Shown here one piece after another: positions 36,357 through 36,511 of a stretch of DNA of 36,511 bases; positions within the stretch are counted from its first letter, which is position 1, and every line of letters begins with the position of its first letter. The translations under genes were made by a program, and so were the position numbers. The DNA comes from an uncultured Chloroflexota bacterium (GTDB lineage: Bacteria > Chloroflexota > Anaerolineae > Anaerolineales > UBA4823): the NCBI GenBank assembly GCA_903871905.1, contig CAIQIV010000200.1, forward strand, positions 1-36,511, read 5' to 3'. A model generated the notes under the pieces. That model had not been told where the DNA came from and searched no databases. It saw nothing but the letters and a program-made list of their open reading frames with translations.

Positions 36357-36511
36357 ATGAACACCACGATCACAAATAAAAACGACAGGCCAACGGCATA
36401 AAATATCCAGGGGACAGTCAGCCATGCCGGTGGGAAGGCTTCCAACAAACGCGAGGCTGCCTGACCAATCTGGGTGGCAATATCTGGCGGAGTGATCTGC
36501 TCAAATGGGTA
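36353..36511 (-). CDS. C-terminal end of an unidentified protein with a terminal membrane helix, upstream of murC
   Basis: Open without a stop for 52 codons from the right edge and ending in a TGA that overlaps the murC ATG (ATGA). The visible part begins YPFEQITPPDIATQIGQAAS and finishes with a hydrophobic stretch WLTVPWIFYAVGLSFLFVIV, apparently a membrane helix reaching the C-terminus. In many bacteria murG or ftsW precedes murC, but MurG does not end in such a helix and I do not recognise FtsW. The gene is unidentified; the overlap and hydrophobic character support its reality. Confidence 0.6.
   Translation of the reverse strand, partial: YPFEQITPPDIATQIGQAASRLLEAFPPAWLTVPWIFYAVGLSFLFVIVVFI

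Overview
The window most likely comes from the chromosome of a free-living, moderately GC-rich bacterium. The mix of genes points to the Chloroflexi (Anaerolineae-like). This is an inference from gene content: a ketol-acid reductoisomerase of the fungal/Bacteroidetes type, a citramalate route to isoleucine, many small conserved proteins, and a compact dcw cluster. There is no rRNA, phage, IS element or CRISPR array, and I found no tRNA. The window reads as ordinary, densely packed core chromosome.

Layout. (a) 1-2957, minus strand: a methyl-accepting chemotaxis protein cut by the left edge, and a PiT-type phosphate permease. (b) 3113-16946, plus strand: one long branched-chain amino acid operon. 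It has a near-perfect sigma-70 promoter, a Leu/Val/Ile-rich leader peptide, a 12-nt antiterminator/terminator switch, then ilvD-ilvB-ilvN-ilvC-leuA-(70-aa ORF)-leuC-leuD-cimA-leuB-ilvE-pheA and a strong terminator. With cimA and without ilvA, the genes can make Val, Leu and Ile all from pyruvate; IlvE closes the three branches and PheA adds the phenylalanine branch. (c) 17093-21262, minus strand: a secreted formylglycine-generating-enzyme-like protein, then a secG-led unit (secG, a family-5 solute-binding protein, a 65-aa protein, a DUF2203 protein) with its own clear promoter. (d) 21316-27053, plus strand: a PHP-domain phosphoesterase, a secreted Pro/Thr-rich protein, uvrB, and a PAS-PAS-GAF-GGDEF diguanylate cyclase starting 2 nt after uvrB. 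(e) 27075-28955, minus strand: a voltage-gated-like K+ channel and the AzlC/AzlD branched-chain amino acid exporter. (f) 29178-36511, minus strand: the division/cell-wall cluster, transcribed in the order (unknown membrane protein)-murC-murB-ddl-ftsQ-ftsA-ftsZ, with overlapping or abutting starts and a terminator-like hairpin between ftsA and ftsZ.

The most interesting element is the regulatory leader of the ilv-leu operon (3113-3353). Its control peptide has 17 Leu, Val or Ile codons among 37. A segment inside its coding region is exactly complementary to the 5' arm and loop of the terminator just before ilvD. This is the architecture of ribosome-mediated attenuation, here apparently governing a 13-kb operon for all three branched-chain amino acids. 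Also worth attention are the 70-aa ORF translationally coupled to leuC, the fungal-like IlvC, and the putative ftsA/ftsZ attenuator.

Start codons were re-chosen in many genes from Shine-Dalgarno position and family length. All functional calls rest on motif recognition by eye, without database searches.
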